Shown: in pieces, positions 50,813 to 58,949 of the stretch
Layout: each line of letters starts with the position of its first letter
Position numbering within the stretch: the first letter of the stretch is position 1
From: Lutibacter profundi
Lineage (GTDB): Bacteria; Bacteroidota; Bacteroidia; Flavobacteriales; Flavobacteriaceae
Length of the DNA stretch: 64,000 bases
Direction: 5' to 3'
Assembly: GCF_001543325.1 (NCBI RefSeq)
Contig: NZ_CP013355.1
Span: forward strand, 2,262,001 to 2,326,000
Translations under genes and position numbers: made by a program
Notes under the pieces: generated by a model
Databases searched by the model: none
Told to the model about the DNA's origin: nothing
The model's input: only the letters and a program-made list of their open reading frames with translations

Positions 50813-51850
50813 ATGGCAACAAAACCAAAAATACTTTTAATATATACGGGAGGAACAATAGGTATGGTTAAAGATTATAAAACAAGAGCACTTAAAACTT
50901 TTAATTTTGATAAACTTTTGAAGCATATTCCAGAGATAAATCAATTAAATTGTACAATAAACAATATCTCATTTAAAGAACCTATTGATTCTTCAAATAT
51001 GAGCCCTTCAAATTGGATTTTAATTGCAAGTATTATTGAAGAAAATTATAAAAACTATGATGGATTTGTTGTTTTACATGGTTCAGACACAATGTCTTAT
51101 ACTTCATCAGCTATCAGTTTTATGTTTGAAAATTTAACAAAACCAATAATTTTCACAGGTTCACAATTGCCAATAGGAGATTTAAGAACTGATGCTAAGG
51201 AAAATTTGATTACTTCAATTGAAATTGCTTCTTCCCAAGAAAATGGCGTCCCAATTATTTCAGAAGTATGTTTGTATTTTGAATATAAATTATACAGAGC
51301 GAATAGAACAACGAAAATTAACGCAGAGCATTTTGAAGCATTTACATCTCCTAATTTTCCGCCATTAGCAATTAGTGGAGTTCATTTAAAATTTAACAAG
51401 CAGCTAATTTATACGCCAAATAATAGAAAACCATTAAAAGTTAGGAAGCATTTAAATAGCAATATTGCTATTTTAAAAATATTTCCAGGAATAACAGAAT
51501 CCGTTATTGCCAGTATTTTAGAAAATAATACTTTAAAAGGAGTAATTTTAGAAACATATGGATCTGGAAATGCACCTACTAAACAATGGTTTCTTAATTT
51601 ATTAAAAAAAACGATAGATAAAGGAATACCCATTATAAATGTAACTCAATGTACAAGTGGAAATGTAATTATGGGTCAATATGAAACAAGTGTTGAACTT
51701 GAAAAAATAGGTGTTATCAATGGAAATGACATTACAACTGAATCTGCATTGGCTAAATTAATGTACTTATTGGGAGAAAATATTGAAAAAAATAAATTTA
51801 AATCAATTTTTGAGACTTCATTAAGAGGGGAAATAAGTATTATTGAGTGA
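50813..51850 (+). CDS. ansA: Type I L-asparaginase
   Basis: 345 residues without signal peptide. Catalytic Thr in I-Y-T-G-G-T-I-G-M, second block V-L-H-G-S-D-T-M-S-Y-T-S-S-A, and later K-E-N-L-I-T-S-I-E-I-A. Cytoplasmic hydrolysis of asparagine to aspartate and ammonia. Monocistronic by spacing. Confidence 0.93.
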   Translation: MATKPKILLIYTGGTIGMVKDYKTRALKTFNFDKLLKHIPEINQLNCTINNISFKEPIDSSNMSPSNWILIASIIEENYKNYDGFVVLHGSDTMSYTSSAISFMFENLTKPIIFTGSQLPIGDLRTDAKENLITSIEIASSQENGVPIISEVCLYFEYKLYRANRTTKINAEHFEAFTSPNFPPLAISGVHLKFNKQLIYTPNNRKPLKVRKHLNSNIAILKIFPGITESVIASILENNTLKGVILETYGSGNAPTKQWFLNLLKKTIDKGIPIINVTQCTSGNVIMGQYETSVELEKIGVINGNDITTESALAKLMYLLGENIEKNKFKSIFETSLRGEISIIE

Positions 51851-51968
51851 TTTTTATTTAATTAATTATCAGTATTTTAAATTTATTTTCAAAAAAGTAA
51901 TCTAAATTGGTTTAATTTTTGCTAATATTTAAAAAAAGAGGAGAGTTCCTAAAAAAATAACTTAAAGT

Positions 51969-51989
51969 AGTTCTAAAATTTTTAGAACT
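51969..51989. promoter_or_regulatory. Perfect 21-bp dyad between asparaginase and exbB
   Basis: AGTTCTAAAA-T-TTTTAGAACT, 10-bp arms. Located 119 bp after the asparaginase stop and about 120 bp upstream of the exbB promoter. Could be a terminator or an operator. The remaining part of this gap holds no gene. Confidence 0.4.
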
Positions 51990-52085
51990 CAACATTTTTT
52001 TGTTACTTGCCATTCGCAAAAAGATGTTAAAATGAGAAGATCTATGAGTTATTAACTTTAAGTTCTTATTGTTTTGGCGGTTTTA

Positions 52086-52113
52086 TTGTTTTGTGAAAAT
52101 TATTATATATTTG
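52086..52113 (+). promoter_or_regulatory. Promoter of the exbB-exbD operon
   Basis: TTG (52086-52088), 17-bp spacer, TATATTTG (52106-52113): full match to the Bacteroidota -33/-7 pattern, 33 bp before exbB. Confidence 0.6.
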
Positions 52114-52146
52114 AACCGAAAAAATTAATAAATTAACTATTACACA

Positions 52147-52893
52147 ATGAGAAGAGTATTTACTATCCTTGCAATCACAGGATTATTGTTATTTGGAGCA
52201 GCACCTAAAGCAATTGCACAAGATGCAGCAAAAACTGAACAAGTTGCAGACGCAACAGAATCAAAAACATTTCACCAAGAATTAAAGCAACGTTTTATTG
52301 AAGGTGGTCCATTTTTTATGGGAATTGTATTAGTAGCCTTAATTTTAGGGTTAGCAATTGCTATTGAAAGAATTATCTATTTAAATATGGCAACAACGAA
52401 TACTAAGAAATTAGTAAATAAAGTTGATGAAGCTTTAAAATCAGGTGGTGTTGAAGCAGCAAAAGAAGTTTGTAGAAATACGAAAGGACCTGTTGCATCT
52501 ATATTTTATCAAGGGCTAGATAGAATGGATGAAGGTATTGACAATGTTGAAAAAGCGGTTGTTGGTTATGGTGGAGTTCAAATGGGGTTATTAGAGAAAA
52601 ACATCTCTTGGTTATCACTATTTATTGCGCTAGCACCAATGCTTGGTTTCATGGGTACAGTAATTGGTATGATTGGAGCCTTTGACTCTATACAAGCAGC
52701 TGGGGATATTTCTCCAACAGTTGTTGCAGGAGGTATTAAAGTAGCATTATTAACAACAGTATTTGGTTTGGTTGTTGCAATTATTCTTCAAGTTTTTTAC
52801 AATTATATTATTTCTAAAGTAGATAGTATTGTAAATAATATGGAAGATGCTTCAATTTCACTTATTGACCTTTTGGTTAGATATAAAAAATAA
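52147..52893 (+). CDS. exbB: ExbB/TolQ proton-channel protein
   Basis: 248 residues. An N-terminal signal-like segment (1-25, ending A-I-A-Q-D) precedes three membrane helices (about 50-72, 155-180, 195-220); the MotA/TolQ/ExbB core G-L-L-E-K-N-I-S-W-L...G-F-M-G-T-V-I-G-M-I-G-A-F is clear. With ExbD it energises TonB-dependent receptors. First gene of a four-gene operon. Confidence 0.95.
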   Translation: MRRVFTILAITGLLLFGAAPKAIAQDAAKTEQVADATESKTFHQELKQRFIEGGPFFMGIVLVALILGLAIAIERIIYLNMATTNTKKLVNKVDEALKSGGVEAAKEVCRNTKGPVASIFYQGLDRMDEGIDNVEKAVVGYGGVQMGLLEKNISWLSLFIALAPMLGFMGTVIGMIGAFDSIQAAGDISPTVVAGGIKVALLTTVFGLVVAIILQVFYNYIISKVDSIVNNMEDASISLIDLLVRYKK

Positions 52894-52901
52894 GAATAAT
52901 T

Positions 52902-53360
52902 ATGAATGATAAAATTTCAAAAATATTAACATTAGTTGCAGGACTGATTGGATTGATAGGTTTCTATTTTTTCATTAGAATTGTAATGATAGGAGATGAT
53001 GTGCTTGAAACTGATGCTACATTACAAAATAGTGTATTATCACCTTTTATTTATTTTGCACAAATATTATTAATTATAACAATTATAATTTCGATTGTAT
53101 TTTCCGCAATAAACCTAGTAAAGCATCCTCAAGTTTTAAAAAGAACATTGATTGGGGTAGGAGCGCTATTAATAATATTAGTGTTGGCATATTCGTTTGC
53201 TGATGACGGAGCAGTTATGTCTATGGGAAAAGTATTGCCTGATGGAGAAGCTGGAAGTGTGTCCAAATGGGTAAGTACAGGAATAAACTATAGTGCTATT
53301 TTAGGTATTATTGGTTTTGGAGCCTTTTTAACAGATTTTGTAAAATCACTTGTAAAATAA
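52902..53360 (+). CDS. Four-helix membrane protein in exb operon
   Basis: 152 residues with four helices (about 9-30, 47-68, 82-102, 130-150). Not an ExbB/D homologue that I recognise; it recurs between exbB and exbD in flavobacteria. Close spacing (8 bp each side) indicates a part in the same complex, but its job is unknown. Confidence 0.85.
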   Translation: MNDKISKILTLVAGLIGLIGFYFFIRIVMIGDDVLETDATLQNSVLSPFIYFAQILLIITIIISIVFSAINLVKHPQVLKRTLIGVGALLIILVLAYSFADDGAVMSMGKVLPDGEAGSVSKWVSTGINYSAILGIIGFGAFLTDFVKSLVK

Positions 53361-53367
53361 ATAAAAC

Positions 53368-53985
53368 ATGGCAAGAAGAGAAAATTCAGAAATTAATGCT
53401 GGTTCAATGGCAGACATTGCGTTCTTGCTTTTAATATTCTTCTTGGTAACTACAACCATGGATGTGGATTCAGGGATTTCACGTAAATTACCTGAAAAAT
53501 CTGAAGATACTCCTGAAGTAGTTATTAAAGAAAAAAATATACTTGATATTGTTGTAAATAGAAATAATCAAATTTTGGTTGAAGGTGATCGACAAGTTCA
53601 AGTAACAGATATTAAGCGTATAGCTATGGATTTCATTGATAATGGAGGTGGTTTATCTGCTCCAAAAGATGGGAAACCTGGAGAACCATGCGATTATTGT
53701 AAAGGGGCAAAAGATCCTTCATCATCAGATCATCCTTCTAAAGCAATAATTTCTTTACAAAGTGATAGAGGAACAACTTATGGTATGTATATTTCAATTC
53801 AAAATGAAATTGAAGCAGCATATAATGAGTTAAGAAATAGATTGGCTTTGCAAAAATATAAAAGATCTTATAAAGATTTATTAAGAGATTACAAAGACAG
53901 TGGAAGTAAAAAGATTAAAGAAAAGATAGATTTTTTGAAGGAAAGTTATCCTCAGATTATATCTGAACCAGAACCTATAAAATAA
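53368..53985 (+). CDS. exbD: ExbD-family protein with Cys-containing insertion
   Basis: 205 residues, longer than normal ExbD (about 140). One membrane helix (about 16-34) with the essential Asp D16 in S-M-A-D-I-A-F-L-L. An inserted loop at about 94-132 contains P-C108-D-Y-C111-K-G. A basic, helical C-terminal extension (150-205) follows the ExbD fold. Pairs with ExbB and a second ExbD. Confidence 0.92.
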   Translation: MARRENSEINAGSMADIAFLLLIFFLVTTTMDVDSGISRKLPEKSEDTPEVVIKEKNILDIVVNRNNQILVEGDRQVQVTDIKRIAMDFIDNGGGLSAPKDGKPGEPCDYCKGAKDPSSSDHPSKAIISLQSDRGTTYGMYISIQNEIEAAYNELRNRLALQKYKRSYKDLLRDYKDSGSKKIKEKIDFLKESYPQIISEPEPIK

Positions 53986-53994
53986 TATCAGAAT

Positions 53995-54462
53995 ATGAGT
54001 AAATTTAAAAAGAAGAAAAAAGGGTTGCCTGCGATTTCTACGGCATCTTTACCTGATATTGTATTCATGTTGTTATTCTTTTTTATGGTGTCAACAACTA
54101 TGAGAGAAACAGATTTGTTACTACAACCTATTAAATTTCCTAGCGCTACCGAAGTGAAAAAGTTAGAACATAAAAGTTTGGTAAGTACAATTTATGTTGG
54201 GAAATCTAAAGATGCTAGAATATCTGGAGATAAAATTCAGGTAAATGATAAAATTATTGATGTAAAAGATATTCCAAGTTTTATTTTTTCTGAAAGAGCA
54301 TTACGTAAAGAAGAAGAAGTTAAATATATGACAACTTCTATCAAAGCTGACAAAGAGGCTAACGTAGGAACAATTTTAGATATTAAAGAACAATTAAGAG
54401 ATATCAATGCGTTAAAAGTTAGTTTTTCAACAAAAGGAACTAACATAAGGAGTAATTACTAA
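53995..54462 (+). CDS. exbD: Second ExbD-family protein
   Basis: 155 residues. Lys-rich cytoplasmic start, membrane helix about 20-38 with D21 in L-P-D-I-V-F-M-L-L-F-F-F-M-V-S-T-T-M, then periplasmic domain. Two different ExbD proteins behind one ExbB is a common flavobacterial arrangement, probably giving a heteromeric channel. Last gene of the operon. Confidence 0.93.
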   Translation: MSKFKKKKKGLPAISTASLPDIVFMLLFFFMVSTTMRETDLLLQPIKFPSATEVKKLEHKSLVSTIYVGKSKDARISGDKIQVNDKIIDVKDIPSFIFSERALRKEEEVKYMTTSIKADKEANVGTILDIKEQLRDINALKVSFSTKGTNIRSNY

Positions 54463-54486
54463 AAAGGTATAAACTTTATTTTAATA

Positions 54487-54518
54487 AAAGCAATCAAATA
54501 CTATTTGATTGCTTTTTT
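54487..54518 (+). terminator. Terminator after exbD
   Basis: GCAATCAAAT-ACT-ATTTGATTGC stem followed by six T. Confidence 0.88.
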
Positions 54519-54542
54519 GCTTTTATGAGGTATATTTGCTTT

Positions 54543-55217
54543 ATGAATAAAATAGTTATAGTAATTGGTATGTGTTTCATATTTTCTAAGCTTGAAGCAC
54601 AAGTTCAAAATGATTCTATTGATATAAAATATTTAGAAGATCAAATCTATTTATCTTTTACCTACAATATTTTAATTAATGAGCCAAACACAATTACTCA
54701 AAACGGTTTTTCAGGAGGAACGTCTATTGGATTTATTAAGGATATACCCATAAATAAAAAAAGAACTTTTGGATTTGGACTGGGGTTAGGATACAATTAT
54801 GACGTATACATTCAAAATTTGAAAATAACAAAAGAAAATCAAACAACGTTATTTAAAATAGCACAAGATTATAAGATTAATAGATTTAGATTGAGTAGGA
54901 TAGAAATACCTATTGAGTTAAGATGGCGAAATTCAACTCCTCAAAAATATAAATTTTTTAGAGTTTATACAGGCGTAAAATTTTCTTACCTACTATCATC
55001 TAAAACAAAATTTACAGATTTAACAGAAACTATAATCACAAAAAATATACCTGAATTTAATAAAATACAATATGGTTTAACTTTAGCAGCGGGGTATGGT
55101 ACTTGGAATTTATATATTTATTATGGGTTAAATCCATTTTTTAAAGGAGCTCAACTCAATGGAGAAACCCTTAATTTAAAAGACTTATCCATAGGCTTAA
55201 AATTTTACATTATGTAA
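54543..55217 (+). CDS. Porin-like outer-membrane beta-barrel protein
   Basis: 224 residues from the ATG at 54543 (a longer frame from 54525 adds M-R-Y-I-C-F and overlaps a TATATTTG box). Signal peptide about 1-20 (K-L-E-A-Q), then alternating strands with G-F-G-L-G-L-G-Y-N-Y, E-I-P-I-E-L-R-W and a terminal aromatic-rich I-G-L-K-F-Y-I-M: an outer-membrane beta-barrel of the PorT/OMP_b-brl_2 sort. Converges on the PAP2-like gene with a 13-base overlap. Confidence 0.82.
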   Translation: MNKIVIVIGMCFIFSKLEAQVQNDSIDIKYLEDQIYLSFTYNILINEPNTITQNGFSGGTSIGFIKDIPINKKRTFGFGLGLGYNYDVYIQNLKITKENQTTLFKIAQDYKINRFRLSRIEIPIELRWRNSTPQKYKFFRVYTGVKFSYLLSSKTKFTDLTETIITKNIPEFNKIQYGLTLAAGYGTWNLYIYYGLNPFFKGAQLNGETLNLKDLSIGLKFYIM

Positions 55218-55810
55218 ATGTAAAAAACAATAAATTGGGATAAAATTCCAAAAATATAACCCAAATATACTTCACGTGGGTTATGAACTTGTAACCTTAG
55301 TCTTGAAGTTGCAATTAAACCACTAATTATAAAAAGTATTGATAAAATAACAATTAAGTTTATTTTATAATAGTAGCTAAAACAAATTAGAAATCCAATC
55401 AAACCCCCAATTGCTGCTGTGTGTAAACTTATTTTAAATTTTAGATATAAAAATAAATATGAAATAATAAGTCCTAATCCATATCCAAAATAGAAAAGAG
55501 ATAAAATGTTTACTATAGATGATTTAAAAAGCCAATATCCTAAGAAAATGCAAATTGAAATAAAGAGTAGTGTAGGGAATTTGCGTTCTTCAATGGTTTC
55601 CATATGATAGCTATGAATCATTTTAGAGCGTTTTAAAAGGGCTAAAAGGAATAGCGGGAAAATGTATGTTCCTAGTAGAAGTACAATTAAAATAAGATGT
55701 TCTTGTTGTTTAAAAATGTATTCAGGAATTAGCAGAAAATACAAAATTGAGCCAAGAATTGGAAAATTTATTGGATGAAAAAAATAAGATATAAATTTTG
55801 AGAATTTCAT
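55205..55810 (-). CDS. PAP2-related integral membrane protein
   Basis: 201 residues, about six membrane helices. The motifs I-S-L-H-T-A-A-I-G-G and S-R-L-R-L-Q-V-H-N-P-R-E-V-Y-L-G resemble motifs 2 and 3 of PAP2 phosphatases (S-x-H and S-R-x5-H-x3-D), and E-E-R-K-F-P stands where K-x6-R-P is expected. Motif 1 is degenerate and E replaces D in motif 3, so it may not be a normal phosphatase. 17 bp downstream of rpoN on the same strand. Confidence 0.75.
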   Translation of the reverse strand: MKFSKFISYFFHPINFPILGSILYFLLIPEYIFKQQEHLILIVLLLGTYIFPLFLLALLKRSKMIHSYHMETIEERKFPTLLFISICIFLGYWLFKSSIVNILSLFYFGYGLGLIISYLFLYLKFKISLHTAAIGGLIGFLICFSYYYKINLIVILSILFIISGLIATSRLRLQVHNPREVYLGYIFGILSQFIVFYIYIM

Positions 55811-55826
55811 AGGTTAATTTTTGGTA

Positions 55827-57284
55827 CTACATTTCTTTTCTTAATCTTGCTACAGGAATATTTAGTTGTTCTCTATATTTCGCTACAGTTCTTCGGGCAA
55901 TTGGATATCCTTTTTCTTTTAAAATATCAGCTAGTTTTTCATCGGTTAAAGGTTTCTTTTTATTTTCTTCTTTTAGTACAGTTTTTAAAATACTTTTAAT
56001 TTCTTTTGTTGAAATGTCTTCTCCTTGATCATTTTTCATTGATTCTGAAAAGAATTCTTTAATTAGTTTTGTACCGTAAGGTGTAGATACATATTTACTA
56101 TTAGCAACTCGTGAAACGGTTGAAACATCCATATTAATAGCATCGGCAATATCTTTTAATATCATAGGTTTCAATTTGCGCTCATCACCTGTTAAAAAAT
56201 ATTCCTTTTGATGTTTTACAATGGCGTCCATATTTAAAAACAGTGTTTGCTGCCGTTGTTTTATAGCATCAATAAACCATTTTGCACTATCTAATTTTTG
56301 TTTGATAAACTGTACAGCTTCTTTTTGTGATTTAGATTTATCTTTAGCATCTTTATAGCCTTGCAATAGGTTATTATATTCATTTGAAATGTGAAGTTCA
56401 GGAGCATTTCTAGAGTTCAATGATAGCTCTAGTTCACCATCAACAATTCTAATTGTAAAATCTGGAACAATTTGTTCTGCAATCTTGTTATTTCCAACAT
56501 AAGACCCACCAGGTTTTGGATTTAGTTTTTCAATTTCTTTGATGGCTTTTTTTAGTTCATTTTCTGATATATGAAACTTTTGTAATAGTTTTTTATAATG
56601 TTTTTTTACAAAATAATCAAAAGAATTTTCTAAAATGTTAATTGCCAGGGTTCTACTTGGTTTTTCTTTTTTGCGTTTTAGTTGAATTAACAGGCATTCT
56701 TTTAAATTACGAGCACCAACCCCGGCGGGATCTAATTGTTGAACAATTTTTAGTAAACGTTCCAGTTCTTCTTCCGTTGTAAAGATATTTTGTGTAAAAG
56801 CCAAATCATCTAAAATATCTACTAAATCACGTCTAATGTAACCGCTATCATCAATACTACCTATTAAAAAATCAGTGATTATTTCTTCTTCCTCAGTAAG
56901 CCGGTAAGTATTTATTTGATCTTTAAGCGATTGTGTAAAGGAGATGCCCGATGCGTAAGGGATATGTTTATCCTCATCATCAGCGGCATAATTGTTGGCT
57001 TGTGTTTTGTAATTTGGAATTTCATCGTCACTTAAATATTCATCAATATTAATGTCTTCAGCTTCAATATTTTCATTTCCAGTAGTATCATATTCATCTT
57101 CTAGTTGTGAATTTTCAAATTCTTCTAATTTTTCTTTACCACTTTCTAATGCTGGATTTTCTTCAAGTTCTTGTTTTAAACGTTGTTCAAATGCTTGTGT
57201 AGGCAATTGAATCAACTTCATTAATTGAATTTGCTGAGGGGATAATTTTTGTAATAACTTATATTGTAAACTTTGTTTTAGCAT
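55827..57284 (-). CDS. rpoN: RNA polymerase sigma-54 factor
   Basis: 485 residues. Region I is Gln/Leu-rich (L-Q-Y-K-L-L-Q-K-L-S-P-Q-Q-I-Q-L-M-K-L), an acidic region II (about 50-100), the core-binding domain, and the C-terminal RpoN box A-R-R-T-V-A-K-Y-R-E-Q-L. Needs AAA+ activators, which are not in the window. asnS follows upstream on the same strand with an 83-bp gap. Confidence 0.95.
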   Translation of the reverse strand: MLKQSLQYKLLQKLSPQQIQLMKLIQLPTQAFEQRLKQELEENPALESGKEKLEEFENSQLEDEYDTTGNENIEAEDINIDEYLSDDEIPNYKTQANNYAADDEDKHIPYASGISFTQSLKDQINTYRLTEEEEIITDFLIGSIDDSGYIRRDLVDILDDLAFTQNIFTTEEELERLLKIVQQLDPAGVGARNLKECLLIQLKRKKEKPSRTLAINILENSFDYFVKKHYKKLLQKFHISENELKKAIKEIEKLNPKPGGSYVGNNKIAEQIVPDFTIRIVDGELELSLNSRNAPELHISNEYNNLLQGYKDAKDKSKSQKEAVQFIKQKLDSAKWFIDAIKQRQQTLFLNMDAIVKHQKEYFLTGDERKLKPMILKDIADAINMDVSTVSRVANSKYVSTPYGTKLIKEFFSESMKNDQGEDISTKEIKSILKTVLKEENKKKPLTDEKLADILKEKGYPIARRTVAKYREQLNIPVARLRKEM

Positions 57285-57367
57285 AAACTAACCTAAAATA
57301 ACTTTGGGTTTTGTTAAAAATACGAAAAAACATAGAACATTAAATAATATGTTTTTTAATTTATTTA

Positions 57368-58801
57368 TTAAAATTCTGCGTTTTGGGGTGTTCTTGGGTA
57401 AGGAATAACATCACGAATATTTCCCATACCGGTTGTAAATTGTACAAGACGTTCAAAACCTAACCCAAAACCACTATGTACTGCAGTTCCAAATTTTCGT
57501 GTATCTAAATACCACCACAATTCCTTTTCATCAATATTTAATTCATTAATTTTTTGCTTTAAAACATCTAAACGTTCTTCTCGTTGGCTACCGCCAACAA
57601 TTTCTCCAATTCCAGGAAATAAAACATCCATAGCTCTTACGGTTTTCCCATCTTCATTTAAGCGCATATAAAAAGCTTTAATATTTGCAGGATAGTCAAA
57701 TAAAATTACCGGACATTTAAAATGTTTTTCAACTAAAAAACGTTCGTGTTCACTTTGAAGATCTGCTCCCCATTCATTAATGATATATTGAAATTTTTTC
57801 TTTTTATTTGGTTTACAATTTCTTAAAATATCAATTGCTTCTGTATAACTTACACGTTTGAAATTATTTTCAACAACGAAATTTAATTTTTCTAATAGAG
57901 ACATTTCATTGCGTTGTGCAGCGGGTTTAGATTTATCTTCCTGTGTTAATCTGTTATCTAAAAACGCTAAATCATCTTTGCAATTATCTAACACATAAGA
58001 AATAACAGATTTAATAAAATCTTCTGCTAAATCCATATTATCATCTAAATTATTAAACGCTACTTCTGGTTCAATCATCCAAAATTCAGATAAATGGCGT
58101 GTAGTATTAGAATTTTCGGCTCTAAATGTAGGACCAAAAGTATAAACTTTTCCCAAAGCCATTGCATACGTTTCAGCTTCTAGTTGACCTGATACTGTTA
58201 AGTTAGTTGTTTTTCCAAAAAAATCTTTACTGCGATCAACTTTACCATCTTCTTTTTTGGGTAGGTTTTCAACGTCTAATGTGGTAACATTAAACATTTC
58301 TCCAGCGCCTTCGGCATCTGAACCTGTAATTATAGGAGCATGAAAATTATAAAAGCCATTTTTAATGAAATAGTTGTGAACTGCGAAAGATAATGCAGAG
58401 CGTAAACGCATTACAGCACTAAAAGTATTTGTTCTAATACGTAAGTGTGCATTTTCTCGTAAAAACTCAAAACTATGTTTTTTTGGTTGGATAGGGTATT
58501 CCTCAGGATTAGAATCTCCTAATATTTCTATAGTTGAAACTTTAACCTCCATATTTTGCCCCCTTCCAAGGCTTTCAACTAATGTACCTTTAATAGAAAC
58601 AGCAGCTCCTGTTGTAATTCGTTTTAAAATACTTTCATCAGTATTTTCAAAATCTACAACACACTGTATGTTATTTATGGTAGAACCGTCATTTAATGCA
58701 ATAAAACGATTTGCTCTAAATGTTCTAACCCAGCCTTTTAAAGTTACTTCTTGTAAAAATTTATCTGAACTTAAAAGTTCAGCAACATTGGTTCTTTTCA
58801 T
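57368..58801 (-). CDS. asnS: Asparaginyl-tRNA synthetase
   Basis: 477 residues. OB-fold anticodon-binding domain (about 1-115; [11 protein letters not shown]) and class II catalytic core with [28 protein letters not shown] and [14 protein letters not shown] specificity is in keeping with AsnRS rather than AspRS. TATCTTTG box at 58822-58829. Confidence 0.96.
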   Translation of the reverse strand: MKRTNVAELLSSDKFLQEVTLKGWVRTFRANRFIALNDGSTINNIQCVVDFENTDESILKRITTGAAVSIKGTLVESLGRGQNMEVKVSTIEILGDSNPEEYPIQPKKHSFEFLRENAHLRIRTNTFSAVMRLRSALSFAVHNYFIKNGFYNFHAPIITGSDAEGAGEMFNVTTLDVENLPKKEDGKVDRSKDFFGKTTNLTVSGQLEAETYAMALGKVYTFGPTFRAENSNTTRHLSEFWMIEPEVAFNNLDDNMDLAEDFIKSVISYVLDNCKDDLAFLDNRLTQEDKSKPAAQRNEMSLLEKLNFVVENNFKRVSYTEAIDILRNCKPNKKKKFQYIINEWGADLQSEHERFLVEKHFKCPVILFDYPANIKAFYMRLNEDGKTVRAMDVLFPGIGEIVGGSQREERLDVLKQKINELNIDEKELWWYLDTRKFGTAVHSGFGLGFERLVQFTTGMGNIRDVIPYPRTPQNAEF

Positions 58802-58821
58802 ATTCTAAATTTTAAGAGTCG

Positions 58822-58829
58822 CAAAGATA
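58822..58829 (-). promoter_or_regulatory. Putative -7 box TATCTTTG of asnS
   Basis: TAnnTTTG match on the minus strand, 21 bp upstream of the asnS start. Confidence 0.5.
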
Positions 58830-58949
58830 CATTAAGAATTGATAAGATAAAATATTTCAATCCTTATTGGTATGAATTAATGCAAGTGAAATAAAAAACT
58901 GTAATGCTAAAAAAAGCAGTTATTTCTTTCGTATTATATTTATGAATAG

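Noticed and set aside
54525-54542. ATG at 54525 as start of the outer-membrane protein
   Set aside because: It adds M-R-Y-I-C-F before a complete signal peptide and lies next to the terminator; the ATG at 54543 is more likely, although the TATATTTG at 54531-54538 leaves almost no leader.
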